Origin: Acidobacteriota bacterium | Lineage (GTDB): Bacteria > Acidobacteriota > Holophagae > Thermotomaculales > Thermotomaculaceae | NCBI GenBank assembly: GCA_013151025.1 | Contig: JAADJC010000025.1 | Coordinates: 34,681 to 79,846, forward strand | Length of the DNA stretch: 45,166 nt | Direction: 5' to 3' | Shown: positions 1 through 8,051 of the stretch, piece after piece | How positions within the stretch are numbered: the stretch's first letter is position 1 | Layout of the letters: each line of letters starts with the position of its first letter | The notes under the pieces: model-generated | Database searches by the model: none | Told to the model about the DNA's origin: nothing | Seen by the model: the letters and a program-made list of their open reading frames with translations, nothing else | Program-made: the position numbers and the translations under genes

Positions 1-2
1 AC

Positions 3-221
3 ATGCTGAGCCACGCGCTGAACCGTTTGCCCATCGAACAGCAACAAGTAGTGGTATTGAAGGAAATCAACGGTTTTACCTTTCGTGAAATCTCAGAAAT
101 TCTTCAAATTCCAGAAAATACTGCAAAAACACGGATGTATACTTCCCTGAAAAAACTACGGAGCCTTCTTGCCCAGGAGCAGGACTCAGAAACCACCCAT
201 AAAATGGAGGCACAAAAATGA
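3..221 (+). CDS. ECF RNA polymerase sigma factor, C-terminal part (5' end outside window)
   Basis: Only the last 72 codons are inside the window; the reading frame is open to the left edge, so the visible Met is probably internal. The segment is sigma-70 region 4: a helix-turn-helix with LNRLPIEQQQVVVLKEING followed by FTFREISEILQIPENTAKTR, the part that contacts the -35 element. Region 2 is missing only because of the window edge. The stop overlaps the ATG of the next gene by 4 bases (ATGA at 218-221), the usual arrangement for an ECF sigma factor and its anti-sigma factor. The target promoters cannot be read from here. Confidence 0.9.
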   Translation: MLSHALNRLPIEQQQVVVLKEINGFTFREISEILQIPENTAKTRMYTSLKKLRSLLAQEQDSETTHKMEAQK

Positions 222-682
222 AATGCCTGGAATCTGTCGAAATGATGGAACTACTTTACGGCGAATCAGACGCTGCCACACTTCAGAAATGGCGGACTCA
301 TCTGGTGGAATGTCCAGACTGCCGAAATGCCTACTGGCAATTAAAAGACACCAGGGATTGGGTACGAAAGAATGGTTCCACAGATCAGCCTGTCGTGGTA
401 CTGATGGCCCCATCTCCACAAAAACGAAATTCTGGTCTTAAAGCGGCTGCAGCAGCTGTTATTGCGATTTGCATCGGTATAGCCGGTTTGTACGTCACGC
501 GTTTTCAGAAACAGACCGAAACTCTCCTGGCCCGGCAACAGCAGGTGGAACAGAAACTTCAGAATACGACTCTCCAGGTTCAGGATACCAATCGGAATCA
601 GTACATGATGCTTCTGGCATTGAAAGATTACCTGGACAAAAACTATCAAACAAGGAAGGTGTCATATGAACAATTCCGTTAG
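218..682 (+). CDS. Transmembrane anti-sigma factor with zinc-finger (zf-HC2) domain
   Basis: A 154-residue protein. The N-terminus has the ZAS-type HxxxCxxC motif (HLVECPDC, about residues 28-35), which in this family clamps the partner sigma factor. A single membrane helix follows at about residues 73-94 (AAAAAVIAICIGIAGLYV), then a coiled-coil-like Gln-rich stretch outside the membrane. It is translationally coupled to the ECF sigma gene at 3-221 and very likely holds that sigma at the membrane. Its 3' end overlaps the start of the secreted-protein gene at 666 by 17 bases, so all three form one operon. The signal sensed is unknown. Confidence 0.88.
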   Translation: MKCLESVEMMELLYGESDAATLQKWRTHLVECPDCRNAYWQLKDTRDWVRKNGSTDQPVVVLMAPSPQKRNSGLKAAAAAVIAICIGIAGLYVTRFQKQTETLLARQQQVEQKLQNTTLQVQDTNRNQYMMLLALKDYLDKNYQTRKVSYEQFR

Positions 683-1160
683 AAAATACTTTTTATTTGT
701 TTTTATTGCGACCCTGTCGATTTCATCCGCTTTTGCCGCAGAATTTCAGAGAATTGCGGGTTCGGTAGAAGCCGACCTCCGGCAAACCCTGCAACTTCCC
801 ACCGGTCCTGCCACTCAATTTATCTCTTTCCATATCCCCGACAACGGGCTTTTCATCATTGTCACCACAGACTTCAGCATGCGTCCCAGGGTTCAGACTC
901 CCTTCGGTGGAACCACAAAACGTAGAAATGCGCCGACTCCCGCTCAAATCCGAAAAGCGTTGAAAACCGCCGTTCTCAATTGCCGAACTCTCCCGTTACC
1001 CAACGGAAAAAACGAGTCCCTGTATGTAGTTCTGGTGAACCGATCTCTCTTTTCCCGTCCAGACGCCGGTCAAGCCCGGAGCATCACTTACAAAGCATAC
1101 ATTCCAATCACTGACCTGAAATCAGCCAAAGATACCAACAGCAAAATTCATACGGAATAA
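666..1160 (+). CDS. Secreted protein of unknown function, third gene of sigma/anti-sigma operon
   Basis: A 164-residue protein that I do not recognise. Residues 1-24 form a clear Sec signal peptide (NNSVRKYFLFVFIATL, then SSAFA|AE). The mature part is about 140 residues, with no cysteines except one near residue 105 and no metal motif. Its start lies inside the 3' end of the anti-sigma gene behind an AAGGAAGGTG Shine-Dalgarno sequence. The position suggests a periplasmic partner, such as a sensor for or target of the sigma/anti-sigma pair, but the sequence does not show this. Confidence 0.75.
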   Translation: MNNSVRKYFLFVFIATLSISSAFAAEFQRIAGSVEADLRQTLQLPTGPATQFISFHIPDNGLFIIVTTDFSMRPRVQTPFGGTTKRRNAPTPAQIRKALKTAVLNCRTLPLPNGKNESLYVVLVNRSLFSRPDAGQARSITYKAYIPITDLKSAKDTNSKIHTE

Positions 1161-1180
1161 GAGCAAGAAAAAAAGAAGCT

Positions 1181-1211
1181 TAAGTTTGAGCCTGAGTTTA
1201 AGTAAAGACAG
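1181..1211 (+). repeat. Dispersed AAGTTTGAG-type intergenic repeat, copy A
   Basis: Just after the stop at 1160 the sequence reads TAAGTTTGAG, CCTGAGTTTAAG, TAAAGACAG. The same AAGTTTGAG/AAGGTTGAG/TTAAG words recur on this strand at about 22162, 24254, 26229 and 41498. The function is unknown. Confidence 0.5.
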
Positions 1212-1270
1212 AATATCCAGAGTAGGGTAGTTTTTTTCCGCACACTTTTCATATGCACATGCACATTCAC

Positions 1271-1295
1271 TCACCGGCTGCTTTGCAGCCGGTGA
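1271..1295. terminator. Perfect hairpin after gspF-like gene
   Basis: A 10-bp perfect stem (TCACCGGCTG / CAGCCGGTGA, loop CTTTG) sits directly downstream of the minus-strand stop at 1296. No T-run follows on either strand, so it is a transcript-end or stabilising hairpin rather than a proven intrinsic terminator. Confidence 0.45.
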
Positions 1296-2093
1296 TCAGA
1301 GTGCTTTGCTCAGACCGGAAACCGCAAAGAAGGCGAGGGATGCCAGAATTGTGGCCATAACCAATATGACACCACTGTAGTAAAAACCACGCTCCAGCCT
1401 TACCAGCAGTTTTTCCATTCTTTCCGCTGCTGAAGCCCTGACCTTTTCCAATGCGCTGTCCAGTTTCCCTGTTTCTTCACCGGTCTTTACCAGATTTTCG
1501 TCGTTTTTGGGCATCGGTAATATTTTGTGAAAGTGCCGGGCTTTTGCACGTGTCCGTGAACCAGCTCCCTTTAACTCCCGCTTCGTATCCTCAAAAGATA
1601 ATCCTGAAGCCACGCAAAATGCCATACCGGAAATGTCAATCCAGCGTCGAAGTCCGGGCGCCAGCATCTGTAATATCACCAATCCTGTCCCAAGGATCAT
1701 TACCGCAATGACATACCAGATCTTTATGCCCAGAACCAATTCCATGTCCACTGCCTGAAAAAGAAAATATGAACCCACAATTCCTACCAACAGCACGATC
1801 AGGGATTTCAGAAAGGCAGCCCACAGTTTGGACTCGTAGCTATGGCGTACTTCGTAGAGTTCCACCAGAGCCTGGAAAGCATCTTCCAGCCTCCCGGATG
1901 TCTCGCCGATGCTTAGATACAAGCTGTCCGCAGCCGGAAAGCCTCTCTTCTTTGCCGCCTGCCCCAGAGAGTCACCGGACTCTATGGCAGCTGCCAGCCC
2001 TTTGAACGGTCCACCTGCGCCCAGAAAAGCACCGACCAGTGAGTCTCCAGCCTCCAGTTTGAATTTCAACTGGCGATAGATGTTCGCTTTCAT
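1296..2093 (-). CDS. Orphan GspF/PilC-like inner-membrane protein
   Basis: A 265-residue protein with two T2SSF-type helical domains. The first is at about residues 5-85 (YRQLKFKLEAGDSL, then GETSGRLEDAFQ), followed by membrane helices near 92-115 and 124-145. The second domain (about 150-240) repeats the motif as GEETGKLDSAL, and a last membrane helix lies near 240-262. Family members are the platform protein of type II secretion systems and type IV pili, usually about 400 residues; this one lacks the usual N-terminal extension. No GspE ATPase, pilin or secretin gene is nearby. It starts 18 bases past a strong terminator of the TonB receptor gene, with a GGAGGA Shine-Dalgarno, so expression needs readthrough or an internal promoter. 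Confidence 0.8.
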   Translation of the reverse strand: MKANIYRQLKFKLEAGDSLVGAFLGAGGPFKGLAAAIESGDSLGQAAKKRGFPAADSLYLSIGETSGRLEDAFQALVELYEVRHSYESKLWAAFLKSLIVLLVGIVGSYFLFQAVDMELVLGIKIWYVIAVMILGTGLVILQMLAPGLRRWIDISGMAFCVASGLSFEDTKRELKGAGSRTRAKARHFHKILPMPKNDENLVKTGEETGKLDSALEKVRASAAERMEKLLVRLERGFYYSGVILVMATILASLAFFAVSGLSKAL

Positions 2094-2111
2094 CCCGTCC
2101 TCCGCACAAAC

Positions 2112-2141
2112 AAAAAAAGGGGAGAGGCAATGCCCCTCCCC
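2112..2141 (-). terminator. Rho-independent terminator of the TonB receptor gene
   Basis: On the minus strand, 20 bases after the receptor stop, GGGGAGGGGC and GCCTCTCCCC form a 10-bp stem with one mismatch and an ATT loop, followed at once by seven T residues. It lies between the receptor and the Shine-Dalgarno of the GspF-like gene. Confidence 0.88.
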
Positions 2142-2161
2142 AGTTGGTTAATAAATTCAGA

Positions 2162-5047
2162 CTAGAATCTGTAGGCAATACCAAGCTGAATAGCTCTCGG
2201 CGCCTGCCGTGCATACGGGGTACCGAAATCAACCGTATCTTCTTCCACGAAGGAGATGGGCTGCTGGCTGTTCAGCAGGTTCATCACATCGAGACGGAGC
2301 TGCAATGTGTGGTCATACCATACCTTGAAATCCTTGGTCACGGTTACATCCACCCACAGAAGTGAGCTGGTTTTCCGGGATCCACGGCCTTCCGGGAAAG
2401 TGAAGTAACCGTCATAAGCCGGCTGATACCCTTTCTTTGTCCAGAAGTAACCGGAATTCCACTGCACTGCCGTAGTGATATTGATGTCATAAGGCAGATG
2501 GAAGTTTCCGATGAAGTTAATGGCATTGTCTGTAGAGTCAGACAGCTTGCCGTACCAGCCTTCATCACCGATTCCACGGCCACCGAGGCCTGAGAGAAGC
2601 CAATCCAGGAAGTCGCCCAGACCGGTACCATCAGTAGCAATGTGGTCACCGAACACACCGATGTAGTTTCCGCTTCCGCCGGGGTTGTTCAGGGTTTCAT
2701 TTTCGAAGTTACCGGGGTTGGTTCCCTTGGAATCCGTCCAGGTATAACTTGCATAATAATCCATCCAGTCACCGAAGTTGCCTTTGAAAATCAGGGACAC
2801 ATCTTCATAGTCACGCCGTTTGTATTCGAAATTGGTCAGGAAGAATGAATACCCGCCCGTCGGTACCATGACGCCAATATCATCAATCAGATCATGGGAA
2901 ATAGCTCTGGTGTAGCGAACGGTCATAGCGTGATTGGGATTGATCCGCCAGTTGTATTCAACCAGCCAGCGATTCTGATGTTCCGGCTTCAGATTAGGAT
3001 CATAATCCATGGGTGCCGTTTCCGGACTCTGTTCCCATGTGAATTCCCAGTTTGCCGGGTCATGAATCTCAGCCTCTGTGGCCGTACGATCTGTAGCACC
3101 GGCCCATCCGTACTGGCGATATGCGTTTCCGCCTTCCCGGTTGAAGAATTCAGCGATACGGGTGGTTGTGGCATCAAAGAACTGGCCGTAGGCAAACTTG
3201 AAGATATGCTTCTGGTCACCGTTGAGATCATAAATCACAGACAGTCTCGGGGCTGAGTAATCACTGAAGCCCCAATCCCAAATCTGCAGACCGGTGTCAT
3301 CAAAAACGGTCATGTCGTCAAAACGCCAACCCAGCATGACCACCCACTTGCCGAAGGTGATTCGATCCTGCAGAAAGTAACCGGTACTATGAACTGTATT
3401 CGGGTTCAGAGAGTCCCGACGTTCCGTCAGGGTTGTCGGGACAGAAATCGGGTTGCCGTCGGCACCCATAATGATCTGGCCCTGGTCGTTGGTCATGTAT
3501 TCAAAACTATAGTTAACACCATCGGTAAAACGACTGGAGTCTGCGTCTACGGATACCCATTCATTGGCACCGGTCTGAGCCAGGAGCCAGTTAGTGGAAA
3601 AGTCCTGATAATTCCAGCCCAGAGTATACTCATGGCTGCCCAGGGAAGTAGTGTCAATGTAACCGGTCCACTTCACAGAATAGTCATCCCGATCCTGAAC
3701 CTGTACATCGTAACGGCTGCGGTTGGCATATGACCATGCGATGGTGGTATTGTTACGCGCCGCAATACCGTGGTCAGTCAATCCACCACTGTTATAGTTC
3801 TGATGCTGAGTTCCCCAACGGGCTTCCAACACACCCCATTCACCAACAATCCAGTTGAAGTTGACTTTATAGCGGTATGCGTTGTTTGTGGCCAAACCAT
3901 AGAGGTCCGGGTTACCCGTCATATTGGTAGTCGTTGAAGTAATGTCCAAACCGGAAAACGCTATGTTCATGTTTTCCGTGATATTGTACGTCAATTTGTA
4001 GAAGTATTTCTCCAATGTGGTTTCGGACACGCCATCCGGAAAATTGAAAACAGTATAGTCACTGCCATAAGGACTGCCATCCAGATTCACCAGGTTTTCC
4101 GCGTGGATGATCCGGGGATCGGCGGCAGAAGACAGGTTGGTGGACTTGGTGTAGTTGTAGGATACGAAGAACCACAACTTATCTTTGATGATATATCCAC
4201 CGAGGTTGTACCACTGTTTGTTCCGGGTAAAACCGGTAACGGAACTGTCGTTCTGTACATGCTGGCGTTCTGCCTGCAGGCTGTCGTTCCGATACTGGAA
4301 ACCGGCTTCGCCGTGGAATTCGTTACCACCGGACTTGGTGACAGCGTTGATGGCGCCACCCATGGTCTTACCGAATTCAGGTGAAAACGGATCAGTGATA
4401 ATCTGCAGAGAGTCAATGGAGTCAAAGTTCTGGGCTACATTGTTGTCAAAACCCATGGAAGAACGGACAGATGTACCATCAACCATATACTGGTTACCTT
4501 CCTGACCGGCACCACGGATGTTGGGCTCTCCGCCCTCGCCACCGCTGACGGAATCCATACGGACGCCGGTAACGCCGGGAACAAACTTTGCCACGTCTTC
4601 AACAGAGCGGGACAGAGTCGGAATTGTGTCAAGGGTCTTGGAAGTCATTTCCATAGATGAGTCGGTGGTGGAAGTATCCACCAGCGGAGCTTCCGCCGTG
4701 ACTACAATGGATTCGCTGACTTTCGCCGCCTTCAGAGTGATGTTCATCTTTGCTTTTTCACCGACCTTAACGCCGATACCTTTCTTGGTATAGGTCTGAA
4801 AGCCCGGAATTGAATATGTTGCCGTGTAAGCACCAAACGGCAGCAACGGGAAACGATAAAAACCTTTTGCGTTGGTAACGGTTGTACGGGTTCCCTGCAG
4901 CTTAATACTGCTGACAACTACCGTAACGCCAGGCAGAGCTGTGCCGGATTCGTCAAAAACGTTACCGTTGATTTCACCTTTTGTGGTCTGGGCAAACATG
5001 CTCACGGTGAGCAGTAACCCACAAGCGACCAGAAACAATCTCTTCAT
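2162..5047 (-). CDS. Oar-like TonB-dependent outer-membrane receptor
   Basis: A 961-residue protein. Residues 1-19 are a signal peptide ending SMFA|Q. Residues about 22-108 are a carboxypeptidase-regulatory-like (CnaB-like) domain (GEINGNVFDESGTALPGVTV). The plug lies at about 120-240 (IVVTAEAPLVDT; NIRGAGQEGNQYMVDG; EFGKTMGGAINAVTKSGGNE). The remainder is a long beta-barrel ending in aromatic YRF, as outer-membrane porins do. Oar-type receptors import or handle large substrates in the outer membrane using TonB energy; the ligand cannot be read from sequence. It has its own promoter at 5212-5241, a leader of about 157 nt and a strong terminator, so it is probably monocistronic apart from readthrough into the GspF-like gene. 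Confidence 0.93.
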   Translation of the reverse strand: MKRLFLVACGLLLTVSMFAQTTKGEINGNVFDESGTALPGVTVVVSSIKLQGTRTTVTNAKGFYRFPLLPFGAYTATYSIPGFQTYTKKGIGVKVGEKAKMNITLKAAKVSESIVVTAEAPLVDTSTTDSSMEMTSKTLDTIPTLSRSVEDVAKFVPGVTGVRMDSVSGGEGGEPNIRGAGQEGNQYMVDGTSVRSSMGFDNNVAQNFDSIDSLQIITDPFSPEFGKTMGGAINAVTKSGGNEFHGEAGFQYRNDSLQAERQHVQNDSSVTGFTRNKQWYNLGGYIIKDKLWFFVSYNYTKSTNLSSAADPRIIHAENLVNLDGSPYGSDYTVFNFPDGVSETTLEKYFYKLTYNITENMNIAFSGLDITSTTTNMTGNPDLYGLATNNAYRYKVNFNWIVGEWGVLEARWGTQHQNYNSGGLTDHGIAARNNTTIAWSYANRSRYDVQVQDRDDYSVKWTGYIDTTSLGSHEYTLGWNYQDFSTNWLLAQTGANEWVSVDADSSRFTDGVNYSFEYMTNDQGQIIMGADGNPISVPTTLTERRDSLNPNTVHSTGYFLQDRITFGKWVVMLGWRFDDMTVFDDTGLQIWDWGFSDYSAPRLSVIYDLNGDQKHIFKFAYGQFFDATTTRIAEFFNREGGNAYRQYGWAGATDRTATEAEIHDPANWEFTWEQSPETAPMDYDPNLKPEHQNRWLVEYNWRINPNHAMTVRYTRAISHDLIDDIGVMVPTGGYSFFLTNFEYKRRDYEDVSLIFKGNFGDWMDYYASYTWTDSKGTNPGNFENETLNNPGGSGNYIGVFGDHIATDGTGLGDFLDWLLSGLGGRGIGDEGWYGKLSDSTDNAINFIGNFHLPYDINITTAVQWNSGYFWTKKGYQPAYDGYFTFPEGRGSRKTSSLLWVDVTVTKDFKVWYDHTLQLRLDVMNLLNSQQPISFVEEDTVDFGTPYARQAPRAIQLGIAYRF

Positions 5048-5160
5048 ATTTTAGCCTCCTTAATACCCCTAAATCCTCAAAACATCACAATACATAGACT
5101 GCAATAACAAACTAAATCGTTCTTTTCCCTTTCCACCTCCCTTTAAATTTAATAATTAGC

Positions 5161-5214
5161 AAAGTTTCTGAGCCAAAGTGGCAACTTTTCTGAAAACGTA
5201 GTTACAGAAACTTT
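5161..5214. promoter_or_regulatory. Inverted repeat spanning the receptor promoter and leader
   Basis: AAAGTTTCTG at 5161-5170 and CAGAAACTTT at 5205-5214 form a perfect 10-bp inverted repeat separated by 34 bases. The right arm overlaps the -10 hexamer and the left arm falls about 35-45 bases into the transcript, as expected for a two-site operator or a leader structure. The regulator is unknown. Confidence 0.45.
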
Positions 5215-5241
5215 ATACATGTTTTTCATAGCTCCTGTCAA
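5212..5241 (-). promoter_or_regulatory. Sigma-70-type promoter of the TonB receptor gene
   Basis: On the minus strand, TTGACA (5236-5241) and TATAAA (5212-5217) are separated by 18 bases. Transcription would begin near 5204, giving a leader of about 157 nt. Confidence 0.65.
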
Positions 5242-5332
5242 GATGTTTTTTTCATTTTAGCCTTTTTTTCTCGTTACTTTCGATAACGCGAACGCTTATC
5301 GGGAAAAACCAGTGCTTCCATCCAACATCCTG

Positions 5333-6241
5333 TTACTTTTTACTCTCTTTTGCCTTGAGAGCCGCCTCTTCCTTCATGCGCTTCCGGATTTTCTCAACCG
5401 TTTCCTGAACCTGCTTTGTCAGTTTGTTGGATGGGAACTCCTTCAGAAAGGTCTGGCAATGCTCAATCGCCTCCGAGTACTGTTTCAATTCAATATGGCA
5501 ATTGATGATCAGAGGAAATACCTTCTCCCGCATCTCGGGAGCTTTTGCCGCCCTGTTCAGCAGGGGCAAGGCTTCGTCATACTTCTGGTGATCGTGGAGA
5601 TAACCGCCGAGGCGATAGTCAATTTCCGGGTTGTCCACACCATTGTCCACGGCCTTCTGAAACAGCTGATAGGCTTTCGAGGCATGGTGGGTTATCATGT
5701 AGATTTTGCCAAGGTTCAGGTAGGCGTATGAGTAGTCCGGACGTAATTCCATCAGCTGTTTATACAGCTCGCCGGCTTTCTCCATCTGTCTATTCTGGGC
5801 ATAAGCCACTGCAAGCACATCCACACGTCCCACGTCATTGAGTGTGGCATCGGCTCCCAACGCTTTGACTTTCATCAGCGCGTACTTAACCCGGCCATCC
5901 AGGTTGTTCTTCTTTGTTTCCACGCTGTACAGGTAATCCAGTGACTCAATCGCATCTTTCCCGCCCTGTTTGTAAGCGGTATTCAACTGTGTCTTCGCTT
6001 CATCCAACTTTTCCTGGTTATAGTAGACTTTTCCAAGTTCCAGGTGGGCTTCGTAGAAGCTCGCATCCCGTTTCAAGGCCTTCAACAGCCATTTCTCCGC
6101 TTTTTTAAGCTTACCGTCTTTCGCACTTTCCAGTGCTTTGTTGTACTGCTTGAGAGCCTTCTTATCTGTACTCATTGCGTTTCCGCTCATTGAAAGCGTG
6201 ACCATCACGATGACCACAGCCAGTTTCCGCATTAATGACAT
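5333..6241 (-). CDS. Exported tetratricopeptide (TPR) repeat protein
   Basis: The start is set at 6241 because an AGGAGG Shine-Dalgarno lies 8 bases before this ATG and the protein then begins with a normal signal peptide (MSLMRKLAVVIVMV, ending SGNA|M). This gives 302 residues. An upstream in-frame Met at 6319 has no such support. The mature protein is a series of TPR units (for example AEKWLLKALKRDASFYEAHL, GKVYYNQEKLDEA, AYLNLGKIYMI, then YRLGGYLHDHQKYDEA), ending in a Lys/Glu-rich helix. TPR proteins are assembly scaffolds in the periplasm or at the inner membrane; the partner is unknown. It lies between two TonB receptor transcription units and could be the last gene of the TetR operon (135-base gap). 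Confidence 0.85.
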   Translation of the reverse strand: MSLMRKLAVVIVMVTLSMSGNAMSTDKKALKQYNKALESAKDGKLKKAEKWLLKALKRDASFYEAHLELGKVYYNQEKLDEAKTQLNTAYKQGGKDAIESLDYLYSVETKKNNLDGRVKYALMKVKALGADATLNDVGRVDVLAVAYAQNRQMEKAGELYKQLMELRPDYSYAYLNLGKIYMITHHASKAYQLFQKAVDNGVDNPEIDYRLGGYLHDHQKYDEALPLLNRAAKAPEMREKVFPLIINCHIELKQYSEAIEHCQTFLKEFPSNKLTKQVQETVEKIRKRMKEEAALKAKESKK

Positions 6242-6376
6242 TTGATGTTTCCTCCTGATCAAAAAATCGTCACGAATTATACCACATTCATGAAAAACTG
6301 ATCTCACTGTTTTTGTCACAAAAATTCAGAAAAATTGTATTTTCGAAAGACCATGATATTGGTTCTGATTCCCAGT

Positions 6377-7183
6377 TTATACTTCCGTTACTGTTCCCGC
6401 TGCTTTGAGAATTTCCGCAGCTACTGCTTCCGGATTTTCCACAACAACAGCGTGGCCGGCCTCCGGAATAATTTGAAATGCACTGCCGGGGATTAAATCC
6501 GAAATGGCTTTTGTCCTTTCAAGAGGGATAAACCCGTCCTTTTCTGACGCAACGATCCGTGACGGACATTCAATGCGCGGGATTTCCCATGAAAGGTCTA
6601 TCCCTTCCGTTGATTCCATCAGACGATCCAGATCCTGAAACCAACGGATCGGAACGCCCTGCATCTGATTTCTGCGAGCCGTGAGAAGCGTACTGTGGGT
6701 TTCCCTGTACCTGCTGGAATACACAGTGGGACCCATCACGTCCAGCAGATAGCCATGATCACCGGATGCGACGACCTGTTTCACAGCCTGTCGCCAGCAA
6801 CGCACTTCCACCGTCATGGCGCTGTCAAACCGGTCGGCGGAAGCAATCACGGTCAGTGAACGGATGTCGTCGGATCGCCTGGCGGCAAGATACATGGCCA
6901 CCAGCCCGCCGAAAGAGGTCCCTGCCACATGCACTGGGCCATCCACCAGACTGTCCAGAAGCCTGTCTACATCTTCCACATGGCTGTCCACATTTGAGGA
7001 TACCGGACCCGGGCTCCGCAACTGGCCACGGAAATCACATCGAATCACAGTAAACCGGGTTTTCAGCAGGGCCACCACCGGCTCCCATGAAGAAACCGAC
7101 ATGGCAATTCCGTTCAATAAAAGGAGGGGCTCTCCGTGACCGTCCTGTACATGGTAAAGCAAAGAGTCAGAACCGGACATCAC
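6377..7183 (-). CDS. Alpha/beta-hydrolase (third of operon)
   Basis: A 268-residue soluble alpha/beta-hydrolase. The nucleophile elbow is GTSFGG (Ser90); the acid is probably Asp216 (SEKDGFIP) and the base His244 (EAGHAVVVENP). The oxyanion region is LLLNGIAMSVSSW, close to that of its neighbour at 7167-8036, so the two are probably diverged duplicates. The 5' end overlaps the neighbour by 17 bases. Family members hydrolyse esters, thioesters, lactones or C-C bonds; the substrate cannot be told. It is the last enzyme of the TetR-headed operon. Confidence 0.87.
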   Translation of the reverse strand: MMSGSDSLLYHVQDGHGEPLLLLNGIAMSVSSWEPVVALLKTRFTVIRCDFRGQLRSPGPVSSNVDSHVEDVDRLLDSLVDGPVHVAGTSFGGLVAMYLAARRSDDIRSLTVIASADRFDSAMTVEVRCWRQAVKQVVASGDHGYLLDVMGPTVYSSRYRETHSTLLTARRNQMQGVPIRWFQDLDRLMESTEGIDLSWEIPRIECPSRIVASEKDGFIPLERTKAISDLIPGSAFQIIPEAGHAVVVENPEAVAAEILKAAGTVTEV

Positions 7184-8036
7184 CGGCCTTCATGAAGCGC
7201 TTCACCATGGGGAAAAACAGGTCCGCTCGCTCCAGATACACCACATGGCCGGACTCCGGAATGGTTTCCCAGCGGGATTGAGGAAAAATGTTTAAGAGTT
7301 TTTTCTGTTGCCACATGGGAATGGCACGATCCTGCTCCCCGGCCATGAGCAGTACCGGTGTCTCAACAGCCTGATAGTCAGGTAGATTTTGCTCAATTCC
7401 AGCAAAAAAGGGATTCTGGGCCTCAGTCAGACGAATCAGGCAATGGCGGTCATCTACATACCGGTCATAGAATCGCCTACGCATTTCGCCAAGTTGTTCG
7501 GGTACCAGTTTTGTCACAAAGGATTCGCCGAATATTTTTTCATACATGTAGTAGGTGTAGAGTTCAAATTCTTCTTTTGTACCCCGGTAGAACCGGAGGG
7601 AAATTTCCTGGTACATTTCAAACAGTCGCTCATGAGAAAGAAGAATGCCGGAAAGGGTCAGAGTACACAGTCGCCCCTGGAAAAGACGAGCGAAATCCAT
7701 CGCCACAAAACCGCCATACGAAATGCCAACGAGATGGACTTGATCCACTTCATTCAAATCCATGATATCTACAAGCAACCTGGCCATGTCAGGAATATAG
7801 TAGGGAACGTCTTCTTTAGATGACTGGCCCTGGCCGGGGAAATCATAGAGAATTACATCATATTCATCCAGGATCAATGGCAAAAAGCTGTACCATGCTC
7901 TGGTATGCATCGCGAGCCCATTCAACAGGCAGACAGCTTCCCTTTTCCCTTCACCATGATACTCCCACCAGATGGAATGGGCGCCTGTTTCCAGGCGCCC
8001 GGTTTTTGTTGGTTCAATTGTTTTGTTCACGACCAT
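7167..8036 (-). CDS. Alpha/beta-hydrolase (second of operon)
   Basis: A 289-residue soluble alpha/beta-hydrolase. The nucleophile elbow is GISYGG (Ser106), the acid Asp236 (AGEQDRAIP) and the base His264 (PESGHVVYLER). It shares the LLNGLAMHTRAW oxyanion region with the next gene, which suggests tandem duplication. It has no signal peptide, so it acts in the cytosol. The gap to the upstream thiolase gene is 15 bases and the 3' end overlaps the next hydrolase by 17, consistent with one mRNA. The substrate is unknown, though the setting with thiolase and acyl-CoA ligase makes a thioester, ester or ring-cleavage substrate plausible. Confidence 0.87.
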   Translation of the reverse strand: MVVNKTIEPTKTGRLETGAHSIWWEYHGEGKREAVCLLNGLAMHTRAWYSFLPLILDEYDVILYDFPGQGQSSKEDVPYYIPDMARLLVDIMDLNEVDQVHLVGISYGGFVAMDFARLFQGRLCTLTLSGILLSHERLFEMYQEISLRFYRGTKEEFELYTYYMYEKIFGESFVTKLVPEQLGEMRRRFYDRYVDDRHCLIRLTEAQNPFFAGIEQNLPDYQAVETPVLLMAGEQDRAIPMWQQKKLLNIFPQSRWETIPESGHVVYLERADLFFPMVKRFMKAGDVRF

Positions 8037-8051
8037 ATTTCTTTAATAAGC

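Noticed and set aside
1296-2093. Part of a type II secretion or type IV pilus cluster.
   Set aside because: No ATPase, pilin, peptidase or secretin genes are within reach; only a lone platform-like protein is present.
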